NCBI RefSeq assembly: GCF_030731085.1
Contig: NZ_JASNFN010000014.1
Coordinates: 62,001-126,000, forward strand
Length of the DNA stretch: 64,000 nt
Direction of reading: 5' to 3'
DNA from: Blastococcus carthaginiensis
Lineage (GTDB): Bacteria > Actinomycetota > Actinomycetes > Mycobacteriales > Geodermatophilaceae
In this document: positions 28,583-36,989 of the stretch, one piece after another
Layout: each line of letters begins with the position of its first letter
Numbering within the stretch: position 1 is the stretch's first letter
Notes under the pieces: generated by a model
Databases searched by the model: none
Told to the model about the DNA's origin: nothing
Seen by the model: only the letters and a program-made list of their open reading frames with translations
Program-made: the position numbers and the translations under genes

Positions 28583-30189
28583 CCGCTGTCCTGCAGCCGA
28601 CGGCACCGCCGGCTCCGCGCCTGCGCCGCGACCGGCGGCGGTGGGCCTGGGGGCTCGGCGGCCTCGCCCTGCTCGGCTGGGCGCTGGCCGGCAGCGGGCT
28701 GCTCTCCGGGCCGGTGCTCAACCCGGCCGGCACTGGACAGGTGGGCCGGTTCCTCGCCGCCGCCGTCCGGCCGGAGCTGGGCGCGGAGTTCCTCCGCGTG
28801 GTGGCGGGCTCCACGCTGGTGACCGTCGCGTACGCGGTGCTGGGCGCCGGGCTCGCCGTGCTGATCGGGGCGCTGGGTGCGATCCCGGCGTCGCGCACGA
28901 CCTGGGGGCGGCGGCGCAGCGGCTGGCTGCTCACCCGCGGCGGGCTGGCGCTGCCCCGCGGCCTGCACGAGGCGGTGTGGGGCCTGCTGCTGGTGAACGT
29001 GCTCGGCCTGGACCCGTGGGTGGGGGTGCTGGCCATCGCCGTGCCCTACGGCGCGATCACCGCCAAGGTCTTCGCCGACCTGCTCGACGAGGTGCCGCGC
29101 GGCGGGTACCGGGCGCTGCTCGCCGCGGGGGCCGGACGCGGGACGGCGACCCTGTACGGCCTGCTCCCCCCGGCCGCCGGCGGGCTGCTCTCCTACTCGT
29201 TCTACCGGCTGGAGTGCGCGGTGCGGTCGGCCGTCGTCCTCGGCCTGATCGGCGCCGGCGGGTTGGGTTACCAGCTGGCCCTCTCGTTCACCTCGCTGCG
29301 CTGGGAGCAGGTCTGGACGACGGTCTACGCGCTGGCGCTGCTGTGCCTGCTGGCCGACGTCGCCGGCCGGGCCGTGCGCCGCCGCGTCGCCGCGCCGCGG
29401 CCCGGGTCGCGACGCGACCCCCTCCTCACCGGCGCCGTGCTCGCGGTCCTGGCGCTGGCCGGCTGGGCGGTCGGGTACCTGGCGCTCTCCCCCGCGGCAC
29501 TGGTCTCCGCCCGCACCCGCGAGCAGGTCGCCTACGTCGCCTCGGCCGCCTGGCCCCCGGCGACCGACGGCGACCTGCTGGCGGCGGTGTGGTCGGCGTC
29601 GGTGGAGACGGTGCGGATGTCGGTGCTGGCGGTGGCGTTCGCGACCGCGGGGGCGGTGGCGCTGGCCGGACTGGCGGCCCGCCCGCGGTTCCCGGCCGGT
29701 CCGGGGCGCCGCGCGCTCGGGGTGCTCACCCGCCTCGGCCTGCTGCTGCTGCGCGCCGTCCCGCCGCCGGTGTGGGCGCTGGTGCTGCTTTTCGTGCTCC
29801 TCCCCGGCGTGCTGCCCGGGGCGCTGGCCCTCGGCGTCTACACGCTGGGCGTGCTGGGGCGGCTGGTCGGCGAGGCGGTGGAGGAGGCCGACCGGCGCCC
29901 CGGGGAGGCGCTGCGGGCGTCGGGGGCGTCACCGGTGGGCGCGGGGCTGTACGGCAGCGTGCCGGCGCTGGCCGGGCCGGTGCTCGCGCTGGCGCTCTAC
30001 CGCTGGGAGGTGGTCGTGCGGGACACCGTCTTCGTCGGCCTGCTCGGCGCCGGCGGGATCGGCGTGCTGCTGTCGGCGGCGACGTCCTCGTTCGACTGGC
30101 CGGCGGTCACCACGGTGCTGATCGCCATCGTGCTGCTGACCGTGGTCGTCGACCTGGTGGGTGCCCGCGCCCGCGCCGCGCTGCGCTGA
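28579..30189 (+). CDS. Double permease of phosphonate-type ABC importer (two PhnE domains fused)
   Basis: A 536-residue membrane protein with two PhnE-like permease halves in one chain. Half one has GGLALPRGLHEAVWGLLLVNVLGLDPWVG, the coupling-loop-like YRALLAAGAGRGTATLYGLLP and GLIGAGGLGYQLALSF. Half two repeats the plan with LLLLRAVPPPVWALVLLFVLLPG, EALRASGASPVGAGLYGSVP and GLLGAGGIGVLL. The fused chain can form the complete channel with a PhnC dimer. GTG at 28579 overlaps the phnC stop. The phnD-phnC-phnEE order is complete and self-contained. Confidence 0.88.
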   Translation: MTAVLQPTAPPAPRLRRDRRRWAWGLGGLALLGWALAGSGLLSGPVLNPAGTGQVGRFLAAAVRPELGAEFLRVVAGSTLVTVAYAVLGAGLAVLIGALGAIPASRTTWGRRRSGWLLTRGGLALPRGLHEAVWGLLLVNVLGLDPWVGVLAIAVPYGAITAKVFADLLDEVPRGGYRALLAAGAGRGTATLYGLLPPAAGGLLSYSFYRLECAVRSAVVLGLIGAGGLGYQLALSFTSLRWEQVWTTVYALALLCLLADVAGRAVRRRVAAPRPGSRRDPLLTGAVLAVLALAGWAVGYLALSPAALVSARTREQVAYVASAAWPPATDGDLLAAVWSASVETVRMSVLAVAFATAGAVALAGLAARPRFPAGPGRRALGVLTRLGLLLLRAVPPPVWALVLLFVLLPGVLPGALALGVYTLGVLGRLVGEAVEEADRRPGEALRASGASPVGAGLYGSVPALAGPVLALALYRWEVVVRDTVFVGLLGAGGIGVLLSAATSSFDWPAVTTVLIAIVLLTVVVDLVGARARAALR

Positions 30190-30256
30190 CCCCCGCGGCG
30201 CCGTCCTCCCTCACCGCCGGGCGTCCTCCCCCACCGCGCACCACGAGGGAGGACAC

Positions 30257-30283
30257 TCGACGATCAGGGAACCTGATCATCGA
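30257..30283. terminator. Bidirectional hairpin between convergent phnE and rsmE
   Basis: TCGACGATCAGG and CCTGATCATCGA pair at 11 of 12 positions around a GAA loop. A second, wider pair, GTCCTCCCTC (30203-30212) and GAGGGAGGAC (30245-30254), lies just before it. The position between two convergent stops fits a shared terminator. Confidence 0.7.
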
Positions 30284-30292
30284 CGCGGGCGG

Positions 30293-31042
30293 TCAGCTCC
30301 AGCGGGTGCCCGCCGACAGGGCGGCGAGCGCGGCGGCACCCGCCGTGGAGGTCCGCAGCACCTCGGGGCCCAGCCGCACCGGCTCCGCCCCGGCCGCGCG
30401 GAAGGCGACGACCTCGCCGTCGGAGAGCCCGCCCTCGGGGCCGACGACGAGCACCACCGTCCCGGACGCCGGCACCGCCAGCCCGGCCAGCGGACGCCGG
30501 GCCTGCTCGTGCAGGACGACGGCGAGGTCGGCCTCGGCGAGCATGCCGGCGACCTCGCGCGTGCTCATCGGCGCGGTGACCTCGGGCAGCCGCGGGCGTC
30601 GGGACTGCTTGCTCGCCGCCCGGGCAGCGGCCCGCCACTTGGCGACGCCCTTCTCGACCCGGTCGTCGCGCCAGCGGGTCACGCAGCGGGCGGCCTGCCA
30701 CGGCACGATCCGGTCGACGCCGAGCTCGGTGGCCAGGTCGACCGCCAGCGGACCCCGGTCGCCCTTGGGCAGCGCCTGCACGAGCACGAACTCCGGGTCG
30801 GGCGCGGGCACCTCGAAGCGGTCGCGCACGGCGACCCGCAGGCCCTCCGGCCCGGCGGCGACGACCTCGCCCTCCGCGACGGTCCCCGCGCCGTCCCCGA
30901 CGTGCACCCGCTCGCCGGCCTGCAGCCGCAGCACGTCGACGGCGTGCCGCCCCTCCTGGCCCGCGACGAGCAGCTCCGGGACGTCGGGCAGCTCGTCGAG
31001 CAGGAACAGCGGGGCGCCGTCGAGCTCGGGGGCCTCGCTCAC
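30293..31042 (-). CDS. rsmE: 16S rRNA (uracil1498-N3)-methyltransferase
   Basis: Methylates U1498 of 16S rRNA with S-adenosylmethionine. The 249-residue product has an N-terminal PUA-like barrel (HAVDVLRLQAGERVHVGDGAG) and a SPOUT domain with the knot motifs LVVGPEGGLSDGEV and RLGPEVLRTSTAGAAALAAL. GTG at 31042 lies 4 bp after the dnaJ stop. The order hrcA-dnaJ-rsmE is the usual actinobacterial one. Confidence 0.95.
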   Translation of the reverse strand: MSEAPELDGAPLFLLDELPDVPELLVAGQEGRHAVDVLRLQAGERVHVGDGAGTVAEGEVVAAGPEGLRVAVRDRFEVPAPDPEFVLVQALPKGDRGPLAVDLATELGVDRIVPWQAARCVTRWRDDRVEKGVAKWRAAARAASKQSRRPRLPEVTAPMSTREVAGMLAEADLAVVLHEQARRPLAGLAVPASGTVVLVVGPEGGLSDGEVVAFRAAGAEPVRLGPEVLRTSTAGAAALAALSAGTRWS

Positions 31043-31046
31043 CGGG

Positions 31047-32177
31047 TCAGCGCCCGTGGAACGCGTCGCGGACCCGGGAGAACAGGCCGCCCTGCGCCTC
31101 GCGGTCGGCGCCGGGCTGGTCCTCGCCCCGCAGCGCGGCGAGCTCGCGCAGCAGCTTCTCCTGCTCGGCGTCGAGCCGCGTCGGCGTCTGCACCTCGACG
31201 TGCACGAGCATGTCCCCGCGCCCGGTGGCCCGCAGCCGCGGCGCACCGTGCGCGCGCAGGGTGAGCACGCTGCCCGACTGGGTGCCCGGGCGGATGTCGA
31301 GCTCTTCCTCGCCGTCGAGCGTCTTGAGGTTCAGCGTGGTGCCCAGAGCCGCGGTCGTCATCGGGAGGGTGACCCGGCAGTGCAGGTCCTCGCCGTCGCG
31401 GGTGAACACCTCGTGCGGGCGCTCGTGCACCTCCACGTAGAGGTCGCCGGCCGGCCCGCCGCCGGGGCCGACCTCGCCCTGGCCGGTGAGCCGGATCCGC
31501 ATCCCGTCCTCCACGCCGGCCGGCACCTTGACCGAGAGGGTCCGGCGGGCCCGCACCCGGCCGTCGCCGCCGCACTTCGGGCAGGGCTGCGGGATGACCT
31601 GGCCGGTGCCCATGCAGGTCGGGCAGGTGCGGCTGGAGACCACCTGGCCGAGGAAGCCGCGCTGCACGCTCTGCACCTCGCCGCGGCCGGAGCAGGTCCC
31701 GCAGGTCGCCGGGTGGGTGCCCGGTGCGGTACCGGCGCCGGTGCAGGCGTCGCAGAGGACGGCGGTGTCGACGGTGATGTCCTTGGTGGTGCCGAAGACG
31801 CTCTCGTCGAGCTCCAGCTCCACCGGGATCAGCGCGTCGCGACCGGCCCGGGTGCGGCTGCGCGGCCCGCGGGTCGTCGCGCCGCCGAAGAAGGCGTCCA
31901 TGATGTCGCCCAGCCCGCCGAACCCGGGCCCGCCGAACCCGCCGGCGCCCCCGGACCCCGCGTCGAACGGGTCACCGCCCAGGTCCACGATCCGGCGCTT
32001 CTCCGGGTCGGTCAGCGCCTCGTAGGCGCGGGTGACCTCCTGGAAGCGCTCCTTGGCCTCCGGATCCGGGTTGACGTCGGGGTGCAGGTCCCGGGCCAGC
32101 CGCCGGTAGGCGCGCTTGATGTCCTGGTCGGTCGCGCCCTGGGCCAGGCCCAGCACGCCGTAGTAGTCGGTCGCCAT
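31047..32177 (-). CDS. dnaJ: Chaperone protein DnaJ (DnaJ2 type)
   Basis: Hsp40 co-chaperone stimulating DnaK. The 376-residue chain has the J domain with HPD (LARDLHPDVNPD), a Gly/Phe-rich segment (GGAGGFGGPGFGGLGD) and four CxxCxGxG-type zinc repeats (CDACTGAG, CGTCSGRG, CPTCMGTG, CPKCGGDG). The C-terminal substrate-binding domains follow. It follows hrcA by 15 bp and shares the CIRCE-controlled promoter, so it is likely heat-inducible through HrcA. Confidence 0.97.
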   Translation of the reverse strand: MATDYYGVLGLAQGATDQDIKRAYRRLARDLHPDVNPDPEAKERFQEVTRAYEALTDPEKRRIVDLGGDPFDAGSGGAGGFGGPGFGGLGDIMDAFFGGATTRGPRSRTRAGRDALIPVELELDESVFGTTKDITVDTAVLCDACTGAGTAPGTHPATCGTCSGRGEVQSVQRGFLGQVVSSRTCPTCMGTGQVIPQPCPKCGGDGRVRARRTLSVKVPAGVEDGMRIRLTGQGEVGPGGGPAGDLYVEVHERPHEVFTRDGEDLHCRVTLPMTTAALGTTLNLKTLDGEEELDIRPGTQSGSVLTLRAHGAPRLRATGRGDMLVHVEVQTPTRLDAEQEKLLRELAALRGEDQPGADREAQGGLFSRVRDAFHGR

Positions 32178-32192
32178 CGAAGAGTCTCGTCC

Positions 32193-33215
32193 TCAGCTCT
32201 CGGCCAGCAGGTGGCCGACGTAGCGGGCCACGGCTCGCACCGCGGCCATGTTTCCTGGGTAGTCCATGCGCGTCGGCCCGACGACGCCGAGGCCGCCGAG
32301 CGCGCGGTCGCCCGAGCCGTACCCGACGGTGACCAGCGAGGCCCCCGTCAGCGCCACGTGGGCGTTCTCCTCGCCGATGCGCACCAGCACGGTGCCGGCG
32401 TCGACCTCGCTCATCAGGCGCAGGACGACGACCTGCTCCTCGAGGGCCTCCAGCAGCGGCCGGAGCGTGCCGGAGAAGTCGGTGCCGCTGCCGCGGGCGA
32501 GGTTCGCCGTCCCGCCGATGACCAGCCGGTCCTCGCTGGGCTCGACGAGGGTCTCGACCAGGGTGGCGCTGACGGCGGCGACCAGCCCCCGCAGGTGCGA
32601 CGGCGCGGTCTCCAGCAGGCCGGGCACCTTGTCGCCGGCCTCGCCGAGCTTCACCCCGGCGAAGGCGGAGTTCAGCAGGGCGCGCAGCTCGGGGACGGCG
32701 GCGGCGTCGACGTCGGGCGGGCAGTCGACGACCCGCTGCTCCACCCGACCGGTGTCGGTGATCAGGACCAGCAGCAGCCGGCCGACCGCCACCTGCACCA
32801 CCTCGAGGTGGCGGACGGCGCTGCGGGACAGCGTCGGGTACTGGACGACGGCCACCTGGCGGGTGAGCTGCGCCAGCAGCCGCACGGTGCGGCCGAGCAC
32901 GTCGTGCAGGTCGACGGCGCCGTCGAGGAAGCGCTCGATCGCCCGGCGCTCCGCGGACGACAGCGGCTTGACCGCCGAGAGCCGGTCGACGAAGAGCCGG
33001 TAGCCCTTGTCGGTGGGCACCCGGCCGGCGCTGGTGTGCGGCTGGGCGATGTAGCCCTGCTCCTCCAGCACCGCCATGTCGTTGCGGATGGTCGCCGGGG
33101 AGACCCCGAGGTCGTGCCGCTCGGCGAGAGCCTTGCTGCCCACCGGGTCGTTGGTGGAGACGAAGTCCTGGACGATGGCCCGGAGGACCTCCAGGCGGCG
33201 TTCGTCGTGCGCCAC
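32193..33215 (-). CDS. hrcA: Heat-inducible transcription repressor HrcA
   Basis: Represses heat-shock genes by binding CIRCE. The 340-residue protein has a winged helix near LGVSPATIRNDMAVLEEQGYIAQPHTSAGRVPTDKGYR and the HrcA C-terminal domain with LVLITDTGRVEQRVVDCPP and IGGTANLARG. The start is GTG at 33215 with GGAGG 7 nt upstream; longer frames overlap the promoter. A CIRCE operator lies about 80 bp upstream, so it is autoregulated. Confidence 0.96.
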   Translation of the reverse strand: MAHDERRLEVLRAIVQDFVSTNDPVGSKALAERHDLGVSPATIRNDMAVLEEQGYIAQPHTSAGRVPTDKGYRLFVDRLSAVKPLSSAERRAIERFLDGAVDLHDVLGRTVRLLAQLTRQVAVVQYPTLSRSAVRHLEVVQVAVGRLLLVLITDTGRVEQRVVDCPPDVDAAAVPELRALLNSAFAGVKLGEAGDKVPGLLETAPSHLRGLVAAVSATLVETLVEPSEDRLVIGGTANLARGSGTDFSGTLRPLLEALEEQVVVLRLMSEVDAGTVLVRIGEENAHVALTGASLVTVGYGSGDRALGGLGVVGPTRMDYPGNMAAVRAVARYVGHLLAES

Positions 33216-33296
33216 GGTGACACCTCCCCGTACCGGTCGACGTGCCGTGCCGCACCCCCGGGTGCGGGGCCGCCGCCGGCCCCGGGACACGCCCGG

Positions 33297-33325
33297 CCTG
33301 GCACTCGCACGGACAGAGTGCCAGG
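33297..33325. promoter_or_regulatory. CIRCE operator for HrcA
   Basis: CCTGGCACTC and GAGTGCCAGG form a perfect 10-bp inverted repeat with a 9-bp spacer, the exact geometry of CIRCE (consensus TTAGCACTC-N9-GAGTGCTAA) with GC-rich outer bases. It lies upstream of hrcA. A minus-strand -10-like TATGCT sits at 33328-33333, so bound HrcA would cover the transcription start. Confidence 0.93.
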
Positions 33326-33459
33326 CCAGCATACGTCCGCCCGCGCCCGCCGTCGCGTGGCTCGCTGCCCGCCCGCGCGCGACGACGGCGGCTGCCCGCG
33401 GCGGCTAGGGTGGTGGCGGTCGGTGCCCCTGGCCGGGGCGGAGAGCGGAGGTCGGTCCC

Positions 33460-33837
33460 CTGATCTTCAAAGGCGTGCGGAACGGGCGCCCCTATCCCGA
33501 CCACGGGCTGTCCACCCGTGATTGGGCGATGATCCCGCCCCGGCAGGTCCGGCTGGACACGCTGACCACCACCAAGCGGGAGCTGGCCCTCGACGCGCTG
33601 CTCGCCGACGACTCCACCTTCTACGGCGACCTCTTCCCGCACGCGGTGCAGTGGCAGGGGGAGCTGTACCTGGAGGACGGGCTGCACCGGGCGCTGCGCG
33701 CAGCGCTGCAGCAGCGCAACGTCATCCACGTGCGGGTCCTCGACCTCGACGCGCTCACCCCGGTGCAGGCGCCCGAGGGCCCGAGCACCGCCTCCCTGCC
33801 CGCGCAGCCCCCGGTCCCCGGCCCGCGCGGCCGCTGA
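33460..33837 (+). CDS. Conserved actinobacterial protein, probable CTG start
   Basis: A 125-residue protein, divergent from hrcA as its counterpart is in mycobacteria. Recognisable family stretches are IFKGVRNGRPYPDHGLSTRDW, IPPRQVRLDTLTTTKRELALD and DSTFYGDLFPHAVQWQGELY. From memory, homologues begin Met-Ile-Phe-Lys, which aligns Met with CTG at 33460. GGAGG lies 8 nt before that CTG, whereas the first conventional start (GTG 33475) has no Shine-Dalgarno sequence and would delete IFKG. Function unknown. The C-terminal 25 residues are a Pro/Ala-rich tail. Confidence 0.8.
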   Translation: MIFKGVRNGRPYPDHGLSTRDWAMIPPRQVRLDTLTTTKRELALDALLADDSTFYGDLFPHAVQWQGELYLEDGLHRALRAALQQRNVIHVRVLDLDALTPVQAPEGPSTASLPAQPPVPGPRGR

Positions 33838-33860
33838 CCCGGGCGCCGTCCCGCCCGGGT
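33837..33860 (+). terminator. Hairpin terminator after the 33460 gene
   Basis: ACCCGGGCG and CGCCCGGGT form a perfect 9-bp stem with a 6-nt loop, beginning at the last base of the TGA stop. No U-tract follows. Confidence 0.65.
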
Positions 33861-33987
33861 CGACCCGGCGGATGACGCCGTTCGACCCCTTCGCAGGGTC
33901 CCGCCGCGAGCCTACGAGCGGTGGCCGCCCTGCACCTGCGCCACGCCTGGGTGGCGCTGCTGGACGGCGGGGTCGCTGGGCCGCACG

Positions 33988-34608
33988 ATGCGAGCTGTGG
34001 ACGGACCCCGGCCGGCGTGGCCCCTGCTGCCGGTGGCGGCGCTGCTGGCCGCAATGCCTGCGTTCGCTGCATGCGGGGCCGGCGGCGGTGGGACCGCCCC
34101 CCTGTCCTACGTCGCGGAGTTCAGCCTCGGCGGGAACACATCCGAGGCGCGGGAGTTCGTGCTCACGCCGGCCCCCGGTCCACGGGTGCAGGTGCTCCCC
34201 GCGCCGTCCCCTGCGCCACGGATCACGCCGGCTCCCGACGTCGATGGGGACGTTCCGTTCGAGCTGTCGTACACGCCTTCCCCCGCGCCGGCACCTGACT
34301 CCGGTGGGAGGTCCCCTCTCGAGTCGGCCTTCCAGCCCTCGGTCGCGTGGGTGAACGACGGTCAGTACCTCGGGGTGGTCACCTACGGCAGTTCGAGCTG
34401 TCCCACCGGTCCGCTCGGAATCGAGGTGGTCGGCGGCCAGGAGATCGAGATCCGCCTGGGGCAACTGTTCCCCGACCGTGGCGTCTGCTCCGCGGACATG
34501 AGCGGGCACGTCACCGTGGTGGAGCTGCCGCCGGGGATCACGCCGACGAAGCCGCTGGTGGCCCGCTTGGGAAACCACGAGGTCACCATCGAGGCCGTGG
34601 GTCGCTGA
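33988..34608 (+). CDS. Putative lipoprotein, unknown function
   Basis: A 206-residue exported protein. The signal sequence LLPVAALLAAMPAFAACG ends in a lipobox-like AFAAC with Cys near residue 29. A Pro/Ala-rich linker with repeated PAPSPAP motifs follows. The C-terminal domain from SVAWVNDGQYLGVVTYGSSSCP contains two Cys (in SSSCP and GVCSAD) likely to form a disulphide. ATG at 33988. No homologous family was recognised. Confidence 0.7.
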   Translation: MRAVDGPRPAWPLLPVAALLAAMPAFAACGAGGGGTAPLSYVAEFSLGGNTSEAREFVLTPAPGPRVQVLPAPSPAPRITPAPDVDGDVPFELSYTPSPAPAPDSGGRSPLESAFQPSVAWVNDGQYLGVVTYGSSSCPTGPLGIEVVGGQEIEIRLGQLFPDRGVCSADMSGHVTVVELPPGITPTKPLVARLGNHEVTIEAVGR

Positions 34609-34638
34609 CCCGAGCCGCCGGGCTGCAGAGGCGGCGGA

Positions 34639-35097
34639 TCAGCGTCGTCCGTGCGAGCGTGCCAACTGCTCGGTCGGACGGCTCCTGCGAGATGCGGCAC
34701 CACGCCCGAGACGCGAGAGGCCCACGGTGGTGATCCACATCGAGCCGAGACCGAGGCTGACCCCGGCCACGATCGTGGGCGTCCATGACGGCTCCTGGCG
34801 GACGACGTCGCCGGCGGTCGGGGCGGTCCACGTGCAGGAGATCCCCAGTGGCAGCCACGAGGTCTCCGCCTCCGCGTACCAGTTCTCGTAGGGCGGGGTG
34901 TAGGGCACTCCGCGGTCGCGGCAGACCTGGCTTCGCCCGTCCCCGATCGACGGCGCCCATGCCGTCGCGAGCGTGCCAACGGCGATCGCGATCGCCAGCA
35001 CCAGCAGCGCCACGCCGGGGATCACGCGTAGGGACGCCGGCTGCGCGCCCGGTTCCGTCCCGTCGCCGCGGCGCTCCGCCGGCGGTCCGTCCCCCAT
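34639..35097 (-). CDS. Two-span membrane protein, unknown function
   Basis: A 152-residue protein from ATG at 35097. Hydrophobic segments VIPGVALLVLAIAIAVGTLATAWA and TPTIVAGVSLGLGSMWITTVGL flank an extracellular loop with two Cys (SQVCRDRG, GISCTW) and many aromatic residues. A basic tail RRSRPTEQLARSHGRR faces the cytoplasm. It is convergent with the putative lipoprotein (30 bp between stops). No function can be assigned. Confidence 0.6.
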   Translation of the reverse strand: MGDGPPAERRGDGTEPGAQPASLRVIPGVALLVLAIAIAVGTLATAWAPSIGDGRSQVCRDRGVPYTPPYENWYAEAETSWLPLGISCTWTAPTAGDVVRQEPSWTPTIVAGVSLGLGSMWITTVGLSRLGRGAASRRSRPTEQLARSHGRR

Positions 35098-35254
35098 CGC
35101 CACACTGCTGATGATGCCGGGCGGACAGGCTGCCCTACCGCACGAACACGCCGACCCAGCGGGCCCGCCCCGGGTCTGTCGACGGCAGGTCGTCGAGGTC
35201 AGCAAGGACCGCGCGGGGTCGAACCGGCGCGCCGTGGGGACCGAAGGGGTCCTC

Positions 35255-35860
35255 CTACAGCCAGCCCTTCTCCTCCGCGACGCGGGCCGCCTCCACGCGT
35301 GTGCGGGCGCCGGTCTTGCCGATCGCCGAGGACAGGTAGTTCCGCACGGTCCCCTCGGACAGGAACAGCCGGCCGGCGATGTCGGCGACGGTCGCCCCGT
35401 CCGCGGCGGCGCGCAGCACGTCGGCCTCCCGCGCCGACAGCGGCGTCGCCCCGATCGCCAGCGCCGCCGCGGCGAGGTCGCGGTCGATGACCCGCTCCCC
35501 GGCCATGACCGCCCGGATGCCCTGGGCGAGCTCGCTCACGGGGGCGTCCTTCACCAGGAACCCGGCGGCCCCGACCTCCATGGCCCGGCGCAGGAAGCCC
35601 GGCCGGCCGAAGGTGGTGAGGATGACGGCGCGGCACGCCGGCAGCGCCGCCGCGAGCTCCCGTGCGGCGGTCAGCCCGTCGGCGCCGGGCATCTCGATGT
35701 CGAGCAGCGCGACGTCGGGGCGGTGCTCGGCGGCCGCCGCCGCGACGGCGTCGCCCCGGCCCACCTCGGCCACCACCTCGATGTCGTCCTCGAGCTCCAG
35801 CAGCGCACGCAGCGCCCCGCGGACCATCGTCTGGTCCTCGGCGATGAGCACCCGGATCAC
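35255..35860 (-). CDS. NarL/DesR-type two-component response regulator
   Basis: A 201-residue regulator. The receiver domain has acidic pocket IAEDQ, phospho-acceptor LLDIEMPGADG, Thr in ILTTFG and Lys in FLVKDAP. The LuxR-type HTH is LSAREADVLRAAADGATVADIAGRLFLSEGTVRNYLSSAIGKTGA. GTG at 35860 overlaps the sensor kinase stop (GTGA), so the pair is co-translated. It ends in TAG, rare in this window. Probable target is the adjacent ABC-2 exporter. Confidence 0.93.
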   Translation of the reverse strand: MIRVLIAEDQTMVRGALRALLELEDDIEVVAEVGRGDAVAAAAAEHRPDVALLDIEMPGADGLTAARELAAALPACRAVILTTFGRPGFLRRAMEVGAAGFLVKDAPVSELAQGIRAVMAGERVIDRDLAAAALAIGATPLSAREADVLRAAADGATVADIAGRLFLSEGTVRNYLSSAIGKTGARTRVEAARVAEEKGWL

Positions 35861-36978
35861 GGCGCCGCCACCGGCGAGGCCTCGACCGGGCTGCTCAGCG
35901 GCACCGACGCGGTGAGCCGGAAGCCGGCGCCCTCGCCCTGCCCGTGGTCCAGCCGGCCGCCCACCGCGGCGACGCGCTCGGCCAGCCCGCACAGCCCGGT
36001 ACCGGCCGGGGCGTCGCCACCGCGGCCGTCGTCGGCGATGGTCAGCCGGACGTCGTCGTCCCCGGCCCGGAGGGTCACCGTGACCGACCGCGCCCCGCTG
36101 TGCCGCAGCACGTTGGTGGTGGCCTCGCGCACGACCCAGCCGAGCACCGCGTCGACCGGGCCGGGCAGCGGCCGTCCCGGCGCCCGGGCCCGCAGCGAGA
36201 TGCCGGCCGCCGACAGCGCCGAGCGGCCCTCGGCCAGCGCCTGGGCGAGGCTCACCTGGCGGTAGCCGCTGACCGCGTCGCGCACCTCGGCGAGGGCCCG
36301 CCGCGCCGCCGCCTCGACGTCGGCCATCTCCTGGCGGGCGCGGGCCGGGTCGCGCTCGGCCAGCCGGCCGGCCAGCTCGCTCTTGAGCGCGATCAGCGAC
36401 AGGCTGTGCCCGAGCAGGTCGTGCAGGTCGCGGGCGAAGCGCAACCGCTCCTCGGCCACGGCGTTGCGGGCCAGCTCCTCCCGGGCCTCCACCAGCTCGG
36501 AGTTCACCGAGATCAGCTGCCGCATCCCGCGGAGCGCGAACGCGGTGAGCACGCACATCACCGGCAGGATGAAGACCTCGCCCAGGACGCCGTGGGCGGC
36601 CAGCACCCCGGCGCAGACGCCGGCCGCGCCCACGACCGCCGGCCACACCCACCGCTGGGGCAGACCCACGGAGGCCGCGGCCGAGACGTAGATCATCAGC
36701 CCGGCCCACGCGGGGCCCAGCCAGACGGCGAGCCCGACGCCGAGGACGGCGACGACCGCCAGCTGCACGCGCGGCCAGTCGCGGCGCTCGCCGAAGACCT
36801 GACCGAAGATGCCGAGGTAGACGACGGTGAAGGCGACCAGGCCCGCAGCCGCCACCACCTGCACGAGCGCCGGCCGGGGCGTGCTGACGAGGTCGGCGAC
36901 CGGGAAGACCTGGAACAGCAGCCAGGGCACGGCCCAGCCCAGGCGCTGCCAGCGGTTCCGGGGATCCACGAGCGGCAC
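35857..36978 (-). CDS. DesK-type sensor histidine kinase
   Basis: About 373 residues from GTG at 36978 (GTG at 36969 is equally possible). Four to five membrane spans occupy the first half. HisKA_3 dimerisation follows with RFARDLHDLLGHSLSLIALKSELA (phospho-His in DLHDLLGH), then an ATPase domain with REATTNVLRHSGA (N box) and TIADDGRGGDAPAGTGLCGLAERV (G1/G2). It phosphorylates the response regulator encoded immediately downstream. The signal is unknown; DesK-like kinases often sense membrane state or cell-wall drugs. Confidence 0.92.
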   Translation of the reverse strand: MPLVDPRNRWQRLGWAVPWLLFQVFPVADLVSTPRPALVQVVAAAGLVAFTVVYLGIFGQVFGERRDWPRVQLAVVAVLGVGLAVWLGPAWAGLMIYVSAAASVGLPQRWVWPAVVGAAGVCAGVLAAHGVLGEVFILPVMCVLTAFALRGMRQLISVNSELVEAREELARNAVAEERLRFARDLHDLLGHSLSLIALKSELAGRLAERDPARARQEMADVEAAARRALAEVRDAVSGYRQVSLAQALAEGRSALSAAGISLRARAPGRPLPGPVDAVLGWVVREATTNVLRHSGARSVTVTLRAGDDDVRLTIADDGRGGDAPAGTGLCGLAERVAAVGGRLDHGQGEGAGFRLTASVPLSSPVEASPVAAP

Positions 36979-36989
36979 CGTAGCCGGGC

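Noticed and set aside
28320..33521. A 1733-codon open frame on the plus strand
   Set aside because: It is antisense or out of frame to phnC, phnE, rsmE, dnaJ and hrcA, all of which have clear family motifs. Its product is low-complexity Arg/Ala/Gly-rich, as expected for shadow frames in high-GC DNA.
35255..35257. TAG at the end of the response regulator, WYL and deaminase-like genes as internal Sec codons
   Set aside because: Each protein already has its full family length at the TAG, and the following sequence shows no continuing homology.
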